A stretch of 64,000 nt of DNA, taken from assembly GCA_037045355.1 (NCBI GenBank), contig JBAOHO010000012.1:1-64000 (forward strand). The letters run 5' to 3'. Positions 52,901 through 60,917 of this stretch are shown one piece after another. The translations under genes were made by a program, and so were the position numbers. This stretch comes from Candidatus Nanopelagicales bacterium. Its GTDB lineage: Bacteria; Actinomycetota; Actinomycetes; S36-B12; GCA-2699445. Position 1 is the stretch's first letter. Every line of letters starts with the position of its first letter. The notes under the pieces are model-generated. The model was given only the letters and a program-made list of their open reading frames with translations, was not told the DNA's origin and searched no databases.

Positions 52901-53101
52901 ATGGGGCGCGGCCGTGCGAAGGCAAAGCAGACGAAAGTTGCCCGCCGACTGAAGTACAGCGGGCCCGACACCGATCTGCAGAGACTCGAAGCTGAACTCA
53001 AGGGCGAGCCGGACGATACTGGCACCTCCGCCCCGGCTGACGAGACGGACGCTGACCTCGAGGACCCCTACGCGAAGTACGTCGACGACGAATCCCGCTA
53101 A
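52901..53101 (+). CDS. DUF3073 small basic-acidic protein
   Basis: The product is 66 residues; ATG at 52901 follows GAGGGGG. The N-terminal half is basic (GRGRAKAKQTKVARRLKYSG), the conserved DUF3073 block, and the C-terminal half is acidic (DETDADLEDPYAKYVDDES). The family is actinobacterial, always small and of unknown function, and is often found between bldC and purM, as here. About 280 bp with no gene separates it from bldC. Confidence 0.9.
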   Translation: MGRGRAKAKQTKVARRLKYSGPDTDLQRLEAELKGEPDDTGTSAPADETDADLEDPYAKYVDDESR

Positions 53102-53104
53102 CCC

Positions 53105-53146
53105 CTGATCGCGCTCTGATCGGTCCCTGATCGGGCGCTGATCGGC
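53105..53146. repeat. CTGATCGG-type short tandem repeat, 4 copies
   Basis: CTGATCG or CTGATCGG recurs four times at 11-12-bp spacing in the gap between the convergent DUF3073 and purM genes. Confidence 0.65.
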
Positions 53147-53210
53147 GCGCGGTCTTGGGCTCGCGCGCATCGCACTGAGCCATAAGGTGGGTGCCGCCCG
53201 GCGGGGGCCG

Positions 53211-54305
53211 TCAGGTGCGGTACTCGCCCTGCACCATCACGATGCCGCCCGATCCCCCCTTGGGCGCGGCTGTCGCGACATCCGACGGTTCGGACGCCCG
53301 CACTTGCCCCATCACGACCGGGCTGAGGACGGAATACCGCGTGAAGAATGTCGCCAAGGCCTCCGGATCCGCGACAACCACCATCCCGATGCCCATGTTG
53401 AAGGCGATCTCCATCTCGTCGCGCTCGATCGAGCCGGTGCGCGCGATGAGATCGAACACGGGGTCCGGTCGCCAGGCCCCACGATCGACGAGTGCGGTCA
53501 TCCCCGGGGGAATCGCGCGGGCCAGGTTCGCGGCGAGTCCACCCCCCGTGACATGGGCCAGGGCATGGACACCGATCCCGGCGCGGGTCATGTCCAGGCA
53601 CCAGCGGGTGTAGATCCGAGTGGGTTCGAGCAGTTCTTCACCGATGGTGCGGCCCAACTCGGCCACGTGGGTGTCCAGGCCCGGGGCGGAGTCGGTCATG
53701 AGGACAGCGCGCGCCAACGAATAGCCATTGGAGTGCAGGCCCGACGACGCCAGACCGACGATGACATCGCCCGCAACCACGCGGTGCGACCCGAGCATCT
53801 GGTCGGCCTCCACCACCGCGGTTCCCGCGGCCGCCAAGTCGTACTCGTCAGGTTCCATCAGGCCGGGGTGTTCGGCGGTCTCGCCTCCCAGCAGCGCACA
53901 ACCCGCTTCGGCGCAACCCACCGCGATTCCGGACACGATCTGCGCGATCCGTTCGGGGTCGACCACGCCGCACGCGATGTAGTCCGTCAGGAAAAGCGGT
54001 TCCGCTCCGGTGACGACCAAGTCGTCCACGACCATGGCGACCAAGTCGCGGCCGATGGTGTCGTGCCGATCCAACGCCCGAGCGACGGCGATCTTGGTCC
54101 CCACGCCATCGGTGGCAGTGGTCAGCAAAGGTCGTTGGAAGTCGCGCAGGGCCGAGGCGTCGAACAGTCCGGAGAAACCCCCGAACTCACCGAGGACCTC
54201 GGGGCGCTGGGCCGACGCCACACTGGCCCGCATCAGATCGACTGCCCGCTCACCGGCGGCCACGTCGACTCCGGCATCGGCGTACGACGAGGGACCGACC
54301 GTCAC
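53211..54305 (-). CDS. purM: Phosphoribosylformylglycinamidine cyclo-ligase PurM
   Basis: The product is 364 residues. GTG at 54305 overlaps the purF TGA (GTGA), implying translational coupling; a longer frame to 54656 is out of character. It converts FGAM to AIR using ATP, in the cytoplasm. Motifs: SYADAGVDVAAGERAVDLM, LLTTATDGVGTKIAVA (nucleotide-binding), DDLVVTGAEPLFLTDYIACG, GCALLGGETAEHPGLM and MEIAFNMGIGMVVV. Length is normal. Confidence 0.97.
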   Translation of the reverse strand: MTVGPSSYADAGVDVAAGERAVDLMRASVASAQRPEVLGEFGGFSGLFDASALRDFQRPLLTTATDGVGTKIAVARALDRHDTIGRDLVAMVVDDLVVTGAEPLFLTDYIACGVVDPERIAQIVSGIAVGCAEAGCALLGGETAEHPGLMEPDEYDLAAAGTAVVEADQMLGSHRVVAGDVIVGLASSGLHSNGYSLARAVLMTDSAPGLDTHVAELGRTIGEELLEPTRIYTRWCLDMTRAGIGVHALAHVTGGGLAANLARAIPPGMTALVDRGAWRPDPVFDLIARTGSIERDEMEIAFNMGIGMVVVADPEALATFFTRYSVLSPVVMGQVRASEPSDVATAAPKGGSGGIVMVQGEYRT

Positions 54306-55882
54306 CGCACCACTCCGGTGCGTCCGGTGCGCGCCGGTGGCGACCCATCGACGACCGGCTGCGGCGCGATGCTGTCGGTGTCGACGACACCGGCCCGGAC
54401 GGAGTCCTCGCTGGGCCAGACCTCGAGCAGGTCCTTGCCGAGTCGCTGCGGCTCGGGGAGCGGCACCGGGTACTTGCCGTCGAAACACGCTCGGCACAGC
54501 TGCTCGGCCGGTAGTTCGGTCGCTGCGGTCAGGCCCTCGAGGGTGACGTATCCCAGGGAGTCGGCGCCGATGGAGTCGCGGATCTGGTCGATGGACAACC
54601 CGTTGGCGATCAGTTCGGCCCGAGTCGCGAAGTCGATGCCGTAGTAACACGGCCATTTGACGGGAGGGCTGGAGATCCGGACGTGAACCTCTCCCGCACC
54701 CGCCTCACGCAACATCCGCACGAGCGCGCGCTGGGTGTTGCCGCGCACGATGGAGTCGTCCACGACGACGAGGCGTTTGCCTTCGATAACGCCGCGCAGA
54801 GGATTCAACTTGAGCCGGATGCCGAGCTGGCGGATGGACTGGGACGGTTGGATGAACGTGCGCCCCACATAGGCGTTCTTGACCAGCCCCTCGCCGAACG
54901 GGATCGCGGACTCCTGCGCGTAACCAATCGCGGCGTAGCGCCCCGACTCGGGCACCGGGATGACCAGATCTGCGTCGGCGGGGGCCTCGCGCGCGAGCCT
55001 GCGTCCGATGCCGGTGCGGACGGCTTCGACGCTGCGACCACGGATGGTGGTGTCGGGGCGCGCCAGGTACACGTACTCGAACAGGCACCCGTGGGGCTGC
55101 TCCGGCGCGAATCGCGTCGACCGCAGTCCCGCGGCGTCCACCGCGATCAGTTCGCCGGGCTCGACCTCACGCACGAACGTCGCCCCGACGATGTCGAGGG
55201 CGGCGGTCTCGCTGGCCACCACCCAACCCCGCTCGAGTCGACCCAAGACCAGAGGTCTGATGCCGTGGGTGTCCCGGGCGGCGTACAAGGTGTGTTCGTC
55301 CATGAAGATGAACGAGAAGGCGCCCTCGAGGCTGGGTAGCTCGGCCAACGCCGCCGCTTCGAGACTCTCACCGGGGTGCGCGGCCAGCAGGGCCGCGACC
55401 AGATCGGTGTCGGAACTCGCGGAGGCAGTGGCGCCCAGGGGGAGTTCGCCGGAGTGGTCGGCCTGCTGCTCGACCCGCTCCGCCAAGTCGGAGGTGTTGG
55501 TGAGGTTGCCGTTGTGGGCCAACGCCATCATTCCGTTGGCGGTGGGCCGGAACGTGGGCTGGGCGTTCTCCCACACGCTGGCACCGGTCGTGGAGTACCG
55601 GCAGTGGCCCACGGCGAGATGTCCGTGCAGACTGCCCAGAGCGGCCTCGTTGAACACCTGGGAGACGAGCCCCATGTCCTTGTAAACCACGACGTGGGAG
55701 CCGTCGCTGACAGCCATACCGGCGGACTCCTGTCCGCGGTGCTGCAGTGCATACAGGCCGAAGTAGGTCAGCTGTGCCACGGCTTCACCGGGCGCCCAGA
55801 CTCCGAACACTCCACAGGCATCCTGGGGGCCTTGGTCGTCCCCAGGGAGGTGGTGATTCAGCAGTCCGTCTCCGCGTCCCAC
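54302..55882 (-). CDS. purF: Amidophosphoribosyltransferase PurF
   Basis: The product is 526 residues from GTG 55882. TACACT (55894-55889) lies six bases upstream, so the mRNA seems leaderless; longer starts up to 56086 overlap the divergent lipoprotein promoter and were rejected. After a 22-residue propeptide (VGRGDGLLNHHLPGDDQGPQDA) the mature enzyme begins CGVFG, with the nucleophilic Cys of class II glutamine amidotransferases. The PRTase domain has VVVDDSIVRGNTQRALV (PRPP loop). C-terminal cysteines (CYYGIDF, CRACFDGKY) correspond to the [4Fe-4S] site of Bacillus-type PurF. First committed step of purine synthesis. Confidence 0.96.
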   Translation of the reverse strand: MGRGDGLLNHHLPGDDQGPQDACGVFGVWAPGEAVAQLTYFGLYALQHRGQESAGMAVSDGSHVVVYKDMGLVSQVFNEAALGSLHGHLAVGHCRYSTTGASVWENAQPTFRPTANGMMALAHNGNLTNTSDLAERVEQQADHSGELPLGATASASSDTDLVAALLAAHPGESLEAAALAELPSLEGAFSFIFMDEHTLYAARDTHGIRPLVLGRLERGWVVASETAALDIVGATFVREVEPGELIAVDAAGLRSTRFAPEQPHGCLFEYVYLARPDTTIRGRSVEAVRTGIGRRLAREAPADADLVIPVPESGRYAAIGYAQESAIPFGEGLVKNAYVGRTFIQPSQSIRQLGIRLKLNPLRGVIEGKRLVVVDDSIVRGNTQRALVRMLREAGAGEVHVRISSPPVKWPCYYGIDFATRAELIANGLSIDQIRDSIGADSLGYVTLEGLTAATELPAEQLCRACFDGKYPVPLPEPQRLGKDLLEVWPSEDSVRAGVVDTDSIAPQPVVDGSPPARTGRTGVVR

Positions 55883-55964
55883 CTGCACAGTGTAGGGGTG
55901 GGTCAGGAATGCGGGGAACAGCGAAACCCTGTGACCGGACGCACACCGCGCGTACGCTGACCGG

Positions 55965-56486
55965 ATGCGGATCTGGAGGGCGGCAGGTGGGGTTGGGCTC
56001 GCTGCGTTGGTCGGCGTCGGTCTCGCGGGCTGCGTATCTGCCCAGGACAACGCTGCGCCGACCCCCGTCGGCTCTCTACCCAGCACGATGCCGGACCGCT
56101 CTCAGGAGTGTCCATTGCTCACCAGCGAGGCCCTCACCGACATCACCGGTATCGCATTCCAGGACCAGCCGAGTGTCCCCGAGTCTGACGCGAACTCCGT
56201 GCAGTGCCAGTGGACCGCGACCGACGCCGAGGCGCTGGTGATCACGCGCACGATCACCGCGGACCCCGAGTTCACGTTCCGGCAGTCCCGTCTGAACACC
56301 GAACGCAACCTCGGTCCCGCGGTTCCGACCACCGTCAAAGGGGCCCAAGCAGCGTTCGCAGTACCGTCCCAGAACCGGGTGGCCATGGTGGTGGACGACG
56401 AGTTCGTCGAGGTGACCGTGTTGGTCCCGGAGGCCACCCCGACGCAGCAAGCGGAGATCGTCCAGTTGGCGGCGCGCCGCGCCTGA
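55965..56486 (+). CDS. DUF3558-like lipoprotein
   Basis: The product is 173 residues. ATG 55965 has TACGCT (55953-55958) six bases upstream; leaderless type. Lipobox LAGC (VGLAGCVSA). The rest has a DUF3558-like layout: CPLLTSEALTDITGIAF, VQCQWTATDAEALVITRTI and a C-terminal block AAFAVPSQNRVAMVVDDEFVEVTVL. Two Cys flank the domain and may pair. Such proteins are envelope lipoproteins of unknown role in actinobacteria. It is divergent from purF with 82 bp between starts. Confidence 0.72.
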   Translation: MRIWRAAGGVGLAALVGVGLAGCVSAQDNAAPTPVGSLPSTMPDRSQECPLLTSEALTDITGIAFQDQPSVPESDANSVQCQWTATDAEALVITRTITADPEFTFRQSRLNTERNLGPAVPTTVKGAQAAFAVPSQNRVAMVVDDEFVEVTVLVPEATPTQQAEIVQLAARRA

Positions 56487-56653
56487 CCCGGATCCCCCGA
56501 TCCGCCGGCTACGGCGCATCACCATCGGGGCGCCCCCGGCGGCGATGCCGTCGCTCGCCAGTGGCCCACCCGAAACCCCGTCGGCCCGCAACGCTTCGAA
56601 GGGTGTGGCTTCTCCGGCCATGCGCGCGCGCCGGCCACCTACCTGACCAACAC

Positions 56654-57745
56654 CTATCCCTCGCCAGGTCCCTCGCCAGGTCCCTCGCCAGGTCCCTCGC
56701 CGGGTCCCTCGCCGGGTCCCTCGCCGGGCAAGCGGTCGGCGAGCAGCGGCTGTCGCGGATCCCAAGTGGTTGCGTCCCGGTCGTCTTTGCGGCGCCGCGC
56801 GATGGCGCTCAGCGCCTCGAGCACGACCCGATTGCCGAGCAACACGGTGATATCGGCATGATCGAACGGCGGCGCCACCTCGACGACGTCGATACCGACG
56901 ACCGGCAACTCGTAACAGATGCGCCGAACCTGATCGAGGAGTTGGCGCGCCGACAGTCCCCCCGGCTCCGGTGTTCCGGTGCCAGGTGCATGACCGGGGT
57001 CGCACACGTCGATGTCGACGCTGAGGAACACGCCGTCACAGTCGTCCGTCGCGATCGCGAATGCTTCGGTCATGACCTCGTCGAGCCCGCGGGCACCGAT
57101 CTCGGTCATCTCGTAGGAACGCATCCCCTGCTCCGCCATCCACTGCAGAATCTCGGGGCCGGGCCAATAGCCGCGCAGTCCGACCTGCAGGAACCGGTCA
57201 CCACGCACCGCTCCGGACTCGATGAGCCGACGCATCGGCTGACCATGTCCGATGAGTGACCCGAATTCGATGTCACCGGTGTCCGCATGCGCGTCGAAAT
57301 GGATCACCGACACCCGACCCCAGCCGTGGGTGCGCGCGACACCCGTCGCATCCGGCCATGTGATGGTGTGATCGCCGCCGAGCACCAGCGGCAGAGCGCC
57401 ATTGGCGCAGACGGTCGCGATCACTTCTTCCAGGTCGGCACATGACCGGGCCGCGTCGCCGCTGAACATCTCGACGTCGCCGGCGTCGCGTACGTCCAGA
57501 TCTCCCTGCAGGCCGTCCACCCGCAGCGCCAGGGATGGGCGGGACCCGTCGTGGGGCAGGTAGCACGTGGAGCGCATCGCCTGAGGGCCGAACCGCGCGC
57601 CGCTGCGGTAGGACGTGCCGCCATCGAACGGGGCACCGACGATGACCACGTCGGCGCCGGCGTACGTCTCGGGCTCATCCCACGTACAGGCAGGGACCCC
57701 GAGGAAGGTCAGGTCGGGACCGAACTGCGAGCCATAGCGGGACAC
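56654..57745 (-). CDS. speB: Agmatinase/ureohydrolase with C-terminal PGEG repeat
   Basis: The product is 363 residues from GTG 57745, with TAGGCT (57758-57753) seven bases upstream (leaderless). Manganese motifs: VLGGDHTITW, IHFDAHADTG and SVDIDVCDPGHAPGTGTPEPGG, the last being typical of agmatinase/guanidinobutyrase rather than arginase. The likely reaction is agmatine to putrescine and urea, but related guanidino substrates are possible. The catalytic domain ends near residue 338; the final 24 residues are six PGEG units (12-bp tandem repeat). No arginine decarboxylase is nearby. Confidence 0.88.
   Translation of the reverse strand: MSRYGSQFGPDLTFLGVPACTWDEPETYAGADVVIVGAPFDGGTSYRSGARFGPQAMRSTCYLPHDGSRPSLALRVDGLQGDLDVRDAGDVEMFSGDAARSCADLEEVIATVCANGALPLVLGGDHTITWPDATGVARTHGWGRVSVIHFDAHADTGDIEFGSLIGHGQPMRRLIESGAVRGDRFLQVGLRGYWPGPEILQWMAEQGMRSYEMTEIGARGLDEVMTEAFAIATDDCDGVFLSVDIDVCDPGHAPGTGTPEPGGLSARQLLDQVRRICYELPVVGIDVVEVAPPFDHADITVLLGNRVVLEALSAIARRRKDDRDATTWDPRQPLLADRLPGEGPGEGPGEGPGEGPGEGPGEG
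56657..56729 (-). repeat. 12-bp in-frame tandem repeat, 6 copies, at the end of the agmatinase gene
   Basis: Six copies of a 12-bp unit (core CCCTCGCCAGGT, later copies CCCTCGCCGGGT) encode PGEG on the minus strand. The two variants are in blocks, as expected from slippage. Confidence 0.92.
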
Positions 57746-57970
57746 GCCGGTCAGCCTAGTGCCCTGAGTGTGGAGTCCTGGGGCGTTTGTCTCTCGTTCG
57801 CAAGCGATGAACCGCCCGGCGCGGTGATGCCGACCCGGCGGGGGTGATGAGCGACCCGGCGAGGTGATGAGCGAATAGGTGGGGCTCTTCGGGGGAACGA
57901 CGCCTCAGGGCCCTGCCTGGCGGGAAAAGGCAACGTACTTCCCACTCGGGCCCGGGATGGTCGGCGACGT

Positions 57971-58249
57971 TCACCCCAACGGGAACAGATGGCTCAGGTC
58001 GGCACGCTCACCACTGGCCAGCACAGCGCCATCGGCGATCGCCGCCGACCAGGTCAAGGTCCCGGCGGCCAAGGCCAACAGCACGGTCGGCGCCATCTCG
58101 ACCGTGGCCTTCGGGGTGCCACGTCGATGCACCGGGCCCGCGATCAACTGGATCGCACCGTACGGGGGGATCCGCAGCTCGACACTGCGCCCGGGGGCCA
58201 CCCGCGCGAGACGATCAAGAACGTCAGCGACCTGCTGGCGCTCGCTCAC
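57971..58249 (-). CDS. Bacterial SCP (sterol carrier) family protein
   Basis: The product is 92 residues, GTG 58249, which overlaps the upstream stop (GTGA). The sequence PGRSVELRIPPYGAIQLIAGPVHRRGTPKATVEMAPTVLLALAAGTLTWSAAIADGAVLASGERADLSHLFPLG matches the actinobacterial SCP_3-like proteins, normally about 120 residues; the N-terminal helix seems short here. The SCP-2 fold binds hydrophobic ligands, but none has been shown for this branch. It commonly sits near purF/purM in actinobacteria, as here. Confidence 0.8.
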   Translation of the reverse strand: MSERQQVADVLDRLARVAPGRSVELRIPPYGAIQLIAGPVHRRGTPKATVEMAPTVLLALAAGTLTWSAAIADGAVLASGERADLSHLFPLG

Positions 58250-58899
58250 GGGGCACCGCGCAACTGCGCGAGGTCCTCAGCGAGCACTTCTTCGTAGTCC
58301 CGGCCCGCGGCCGGATCCGTTGTCACCCGGGGCCAGCCGGGCAACAGCCGGGCACAGGCGCGGCGGTGGAAGCTCAGTGCGGTGCGAGGGTGATCGCGCA
58401 GGGCGCCCGCGAAAGCGGCGATCAGTTGCGCTTGATGCTCCAGGCCGGGGTCGCTGTCGGGTCCGGACACGATGATCGCCGGGTGACGCGGCGTGAACAT
58501 GCGGTGCGCCAGGACGGGACCCTCGGCGCAGACGTTCAACGTCTCGGGGTCGATGAACTCCCAGTCGTCATAGGCGCCGACGCAGATGACGACACCGGAG
58601 TAGTAATCGGTCGTGATCTCGCCCGCGGCCCGGCTCGTGACCGCCAGCGAGTCGATGTCGTCGATCTCCTCGATGGCGATGACCTTGTGTCCCCAACGCA
58701 CTGGAGATCCCTCCGGACCCGCGGCCGCCTCGTAGCCGACGGCGGGGATCCCGGACCGGTCGAGCGCTGAGAGCACCTCGCGACCATGGGCACCGACCCC
58801 CACCACTGCCCAACTGCCCGGGGGCGGATCGAGCGGGCTGCGGCGACGCAGAACGGGAGCGGTCGGCACGGACCGCGGCGGCGCATGAACCGTCACCAT
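58246..58899 (-). CDS. Rossmann-like protein, uncharacterised
   Basis: The product is 217 residues from ATG 58899; TAAAGT (58912-58907) is seven bases upstream and the start is probably leaderless. SWAVVGVGAHGREVLSALDRSGIPAVGYEA has a glycine-rich dinucleotide-binding beta-alpha-beta unit near residue 32, followed by GHKVIAIEEIDDIDSLAVTSRAAGEITTDYYSGVVICVGAYDDWEF, reminiscent of flavin monooxygenase second-nucleotide segments. The protein is too short for a whole monooxygenase. Its stop overlaps the SCP-like start by four bases, so the two are coupled. The function is unknown. Confidence 0.65.
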   Translation of the reverse strand: MVTVHAPPRSVPTAPVLRRRSPLDPPPGSWAVVGVGAHGREVLSALDRSGIPAVGYEAAAGPEGSPVRWGHKVIAIEEIDDIDSLAVTSRAAGEITTDYYSGVVICVGAYDDWEFIDPETLNVCAEGPVLAHRMFTPRHPAIIVSGPDSDPGLEHQAQLIAAFAGALRDHPRTALSFHRRACARLLPGWPRVTTDPAAGRDYEEVLAEDLAQLRGAP

Positions 58900-58947
58900 G
58901 ACGCTCACTTTAGGACACTCACCCCAGGACACCGTCTCCCCAGGACA

Positions 58948-59061
58948 CGCACTCCAGGAGAACCACTTCACCCTTACCCGGAGGCCCACCTCAGCCGTCC
59001 CCACAGGCCCACCTCAGCCCTCCCCGGGGACCCACTTCAACTTCTGGGGAAACCCATTTCA
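58948..59061. repeat. 23-bp degenerate tandem repeat, 5 copies
   Basis: Units 58948-58970, 58971-58993, 58994-59016, 59017-59039 and 59040-59061 each end in CCACYTCA or CCATTTCA and are 23, 23, 23, 23 and 22 bp long. They are imperfect but in strict register. There are no spacers, so this is not a CRISPR array. Confidence 0.82.
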
Positions 59062-59180
59062 GCGACCCCACCTCCCAGCCCGCCGGAGAGGAGTTCCCAT
59101 TCGTGACCGCGGCCTTCGCGACGACTGCCGGACGCCTGTTTGCGCAGGTCGGGTTGCCATTCCGTATCTAGACGGCTAAC

Positions 59181-59200
59181 AATAGTGACTTAGTACTATT
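59181..59200. promoter_or_regulatory. Inverted repeat overlapping a -10-like box upstream of the TauE/SafE gene
   Basis: AATAGT and ACTATT (6-bp arms, 8-nt centre; AATAGTGACTTAGTACTATT) lie 18 bases before the gene's start. TACTAT (59194-59199) could be its -10 box. This suggests operator control; the nearby Rrf2 regulator is a possible but unproven partner. Confidence 0.45.
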
Positions 59201-59217
59201 AGCGAGAAGGGCCAACT

Positions 59218-60138
59218 GTGGACTTCGACATCCTCACCGTCGTCATTTTCGGTGTCGTCGGCGCCGCCGCGCAGTTCGTTGACGGGACCTTGGGCATGGG
59301 CTTCGGGATCACGTCGGCCACGTTGCTGACGGTGCTCGGCTATTCGGCTGTTGCCGCGTCGGCCGGTACTCACGCCGCCAAGGTCGGTACGACCTTCGTG
59401 TCCGGTATCAGCCACTGGCATGCAGGCAACGTGGACAAGCGTGTCCTGCTCGTGATCGCGGTCCCGGGCGCGGTCGGCGCCTTCCTGGGAGCAGTCGTGC
59501 TGACCAACATCGCCATGGACGGCGCCCGCATCTGGATGGCCCTGATCCTCCTCCTGATGGGCGTGATCATCATCCTGCGGTTCGGGTTCGGCAAGAACCT
59601 CATCCCCGCCATCAACGCCCGCACCCGGCACCTGTGGCCGGTGGGCCTGATCGGTGGTTTCGTGGACGCAACCGGTGGCGGGGGCTGGGGTCCGGTGGCG
59701 ACGCCGTCCTTGATGACGATCACCAAGCACGCCCCACACCGGGTCGTCGGGACGGTCAACACCGCAGAGTTCATCGTGGCCGTTGCCGCGTCAATGGGCT
59801 TCCTCGTGGGCGCCGGTGAGTCCGGTATCCCGTGGGTCGCAGTGATCGGTCTGGTCGCCGGTGGCGCCATCACCGCCCCCATCGCCGCGCGCCTCGCGCA
59901 CCGCGCTCCCCGCACGCTGTTGGGAGTGATGGTCGGGACAATGGTGCTGATCTCGAACTGGGCCATCATCGCCAAACTGTTCGGTGTCCCCGGACTTGTC
60001 GCAGCCTCAGTCGTCGGACTGCTGATCGTCGCGGGCACGTCCATCGCAGTGACCGCTCATCGTCGCGAGATGGCGGGCCGGATCACGCAGGCGGATACCG
60101 AGATCCCCGCCGATCTGGAGGAATCAGCCGCCCGCTGA
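59218..60138 (+). CDS. TauE/SafE-family sulfite or anion exporter
   Basis: The product is 306 residues; GTG at 59218 follows GAGAAGG (spacing 7). Eight hydrophobic helices form two similar halves. Family features: AAAQFVDGTLGMGFGITSATLLTVLG, SAGTHAAKVGTTFVSGISHW, GGFVDATGGGGWGPVATPSLM and RVVGTVNTAEFIVAVAASMGFL. TauE/SafE proteins move sulfite, sulfoacetate or related anions. An inverted repeat and AT-rich promoter lie upstream. It is followed by a bidirectional terminator. Confidence 0.92.
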   Translation: MDFDILTVVIFGVVGAAAQFVDGTLGMGFGITSATLLTVLGYSAVAASAGTHAAKVGTTFVSGISHWHAGNVDKRVLLVIAVPGAVGAFLGAVVLTNIAMDGARIWMALILLLMGVIIILRFGFGKNLIPAINARTRHLWPVGLIGGFVDATGGGGWGPVATPSLMTITKHAPHRVVGTVNTAEFIVAVAASMGFLVGAGESGIPWVAVIGLVAGGAITAPIAARLAHRAPRTLLGVMVGTMVLISNWAIIAKLFGVPGLVAASVVGLLIVAGTSIAVTAHRREMAGRITQADTEIPADLEESAAR

Positions 60139-60278
60139 CCGCCGGCGTGGCGACCTGGTGGCCAGCCCACACGTCCCCAGGGCTCGTGCCCAACGGCGTG
60201 TCAGGCGGCGATCCACCCGGCGTACCGGACCGTGGTCGGACGCGGAGCCGCGACGCCGAACCGTGGTCAGTAACGATG

Positions 60279-60309
60279 TCGGGCCGGACCCCGCTGGGAT
60301 CCGGCCCGA
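60279..60309. terminator. Bidirectional hairpin terminator
   Basis: TCGGGCCGGA pairs perfectly with TCCGGCCCGA (10 bp) over an 11-nt loop, between the convergent TauE/SafE and SHOCT genes. Confidence 0.8.
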
Positions 60310-60334
60310 CACTCGAGTTCCATCGAAGCCGTGA

Positions 60335-60715
60335 TCAGGCGAGCGCCTGCTCTTTGAGCTTCGCGAACTCCTGATCGTCGATCACACCCTGATCATGCAG
60401 CTGCTTGGCCTTGGCGATCTGCTCCGCCGGGTCGGACTGAGCCGCGACCTGCTTGATGTAACTGTCTTGCGCCTGCTTCATCTGCTCGAAGCGCCGCTGG
60501 GCCCGTTGCTGCATTCCCTTGCCCCGGGCGATCAAGTAGACCAGCGCAGTGAGGAACGGCAAGAAGATCAGGAACACGATCCACACGGCCTTCCACCACC
60601 CGGACAACTCGTGATCGCTGAACATGTCGGACAAGATGTAGAACAGCACCATCAGGTAGCAGATCAACGCGAAGATCCACAGCGTGGTGTAGAGGACACT
60701 TCCTAGGGTTTCCAC
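60335..60715 (-). CDS. Membrane protein with SHOCT domain (copy 2)
   Basis: The product is 126 residues; GTG at 60715 follows AAGGAG. The layout is the same as the copy at 48666-49052: PLDc_N-like pair of helices (TTLWIFALICYLMVLFYILSDMF; AVWIVFLIFLPFLTALVYLIARG), a linker (KGMQQRAQRRFEQMKQAQDSY) and the SHOCT helices DPAEQIAKAKQLHDQGVIDDQEFAKLKEQAL. The two proteins are clearly paralogous. It is preceded by the Rrf2 gene on the same strand with about 200 bp between, so a separate promoter is likely. Confidence 0.87.
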   Translation of the reverse strand: METLGSVLYTTLWIFALICYLMVLFYILSDMFSDHELSGWWKAVWIVFLIFLPFLTALVYLIARGKGMQQRAQRRFEQMKQAQDSYIKQVAAQSDPAEQIAKAKQLHDQGVIDDQEFAKLKEQALA

Positions 60716-60917
60716 TCAGACTCCTTCTTTCTGGGCTCCGTCAGTCTTTTCCGGGCCCCGTCAGCTCCGGCAGCTTCAGTCTCCGTAACGCCCCTCATTG
60801 TGCCTGCGATGACGCGTCGGGTGTCGACGACCCACTCAACTCCACGATCGCGGGCCCCGACTGAGTCCACAAACGCCGACTCACCGGCCGGTAAGTGCGG
60901 CGAGGATCGGCGCATTC

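Larger units (their letters stand above)
58900..59217. other. 318-bp divergent intergenic region with tandem repeats and an inverted repeat
   Basis: No gene is supported. From the minus-strand gene toward tauE it holds an irregular GGACAC repeat (58912-58958), a 23-bp tandem array (58948-59061), about 100 bp of ordinary DNA and the inverted repeat at 59181-59200. Confidence 0.6.

Noticed and set aside
58948..59061. CRISPR-like array
   Set aside because: Units are directly adjacent and degenerate, with no spacers and no cas genes.
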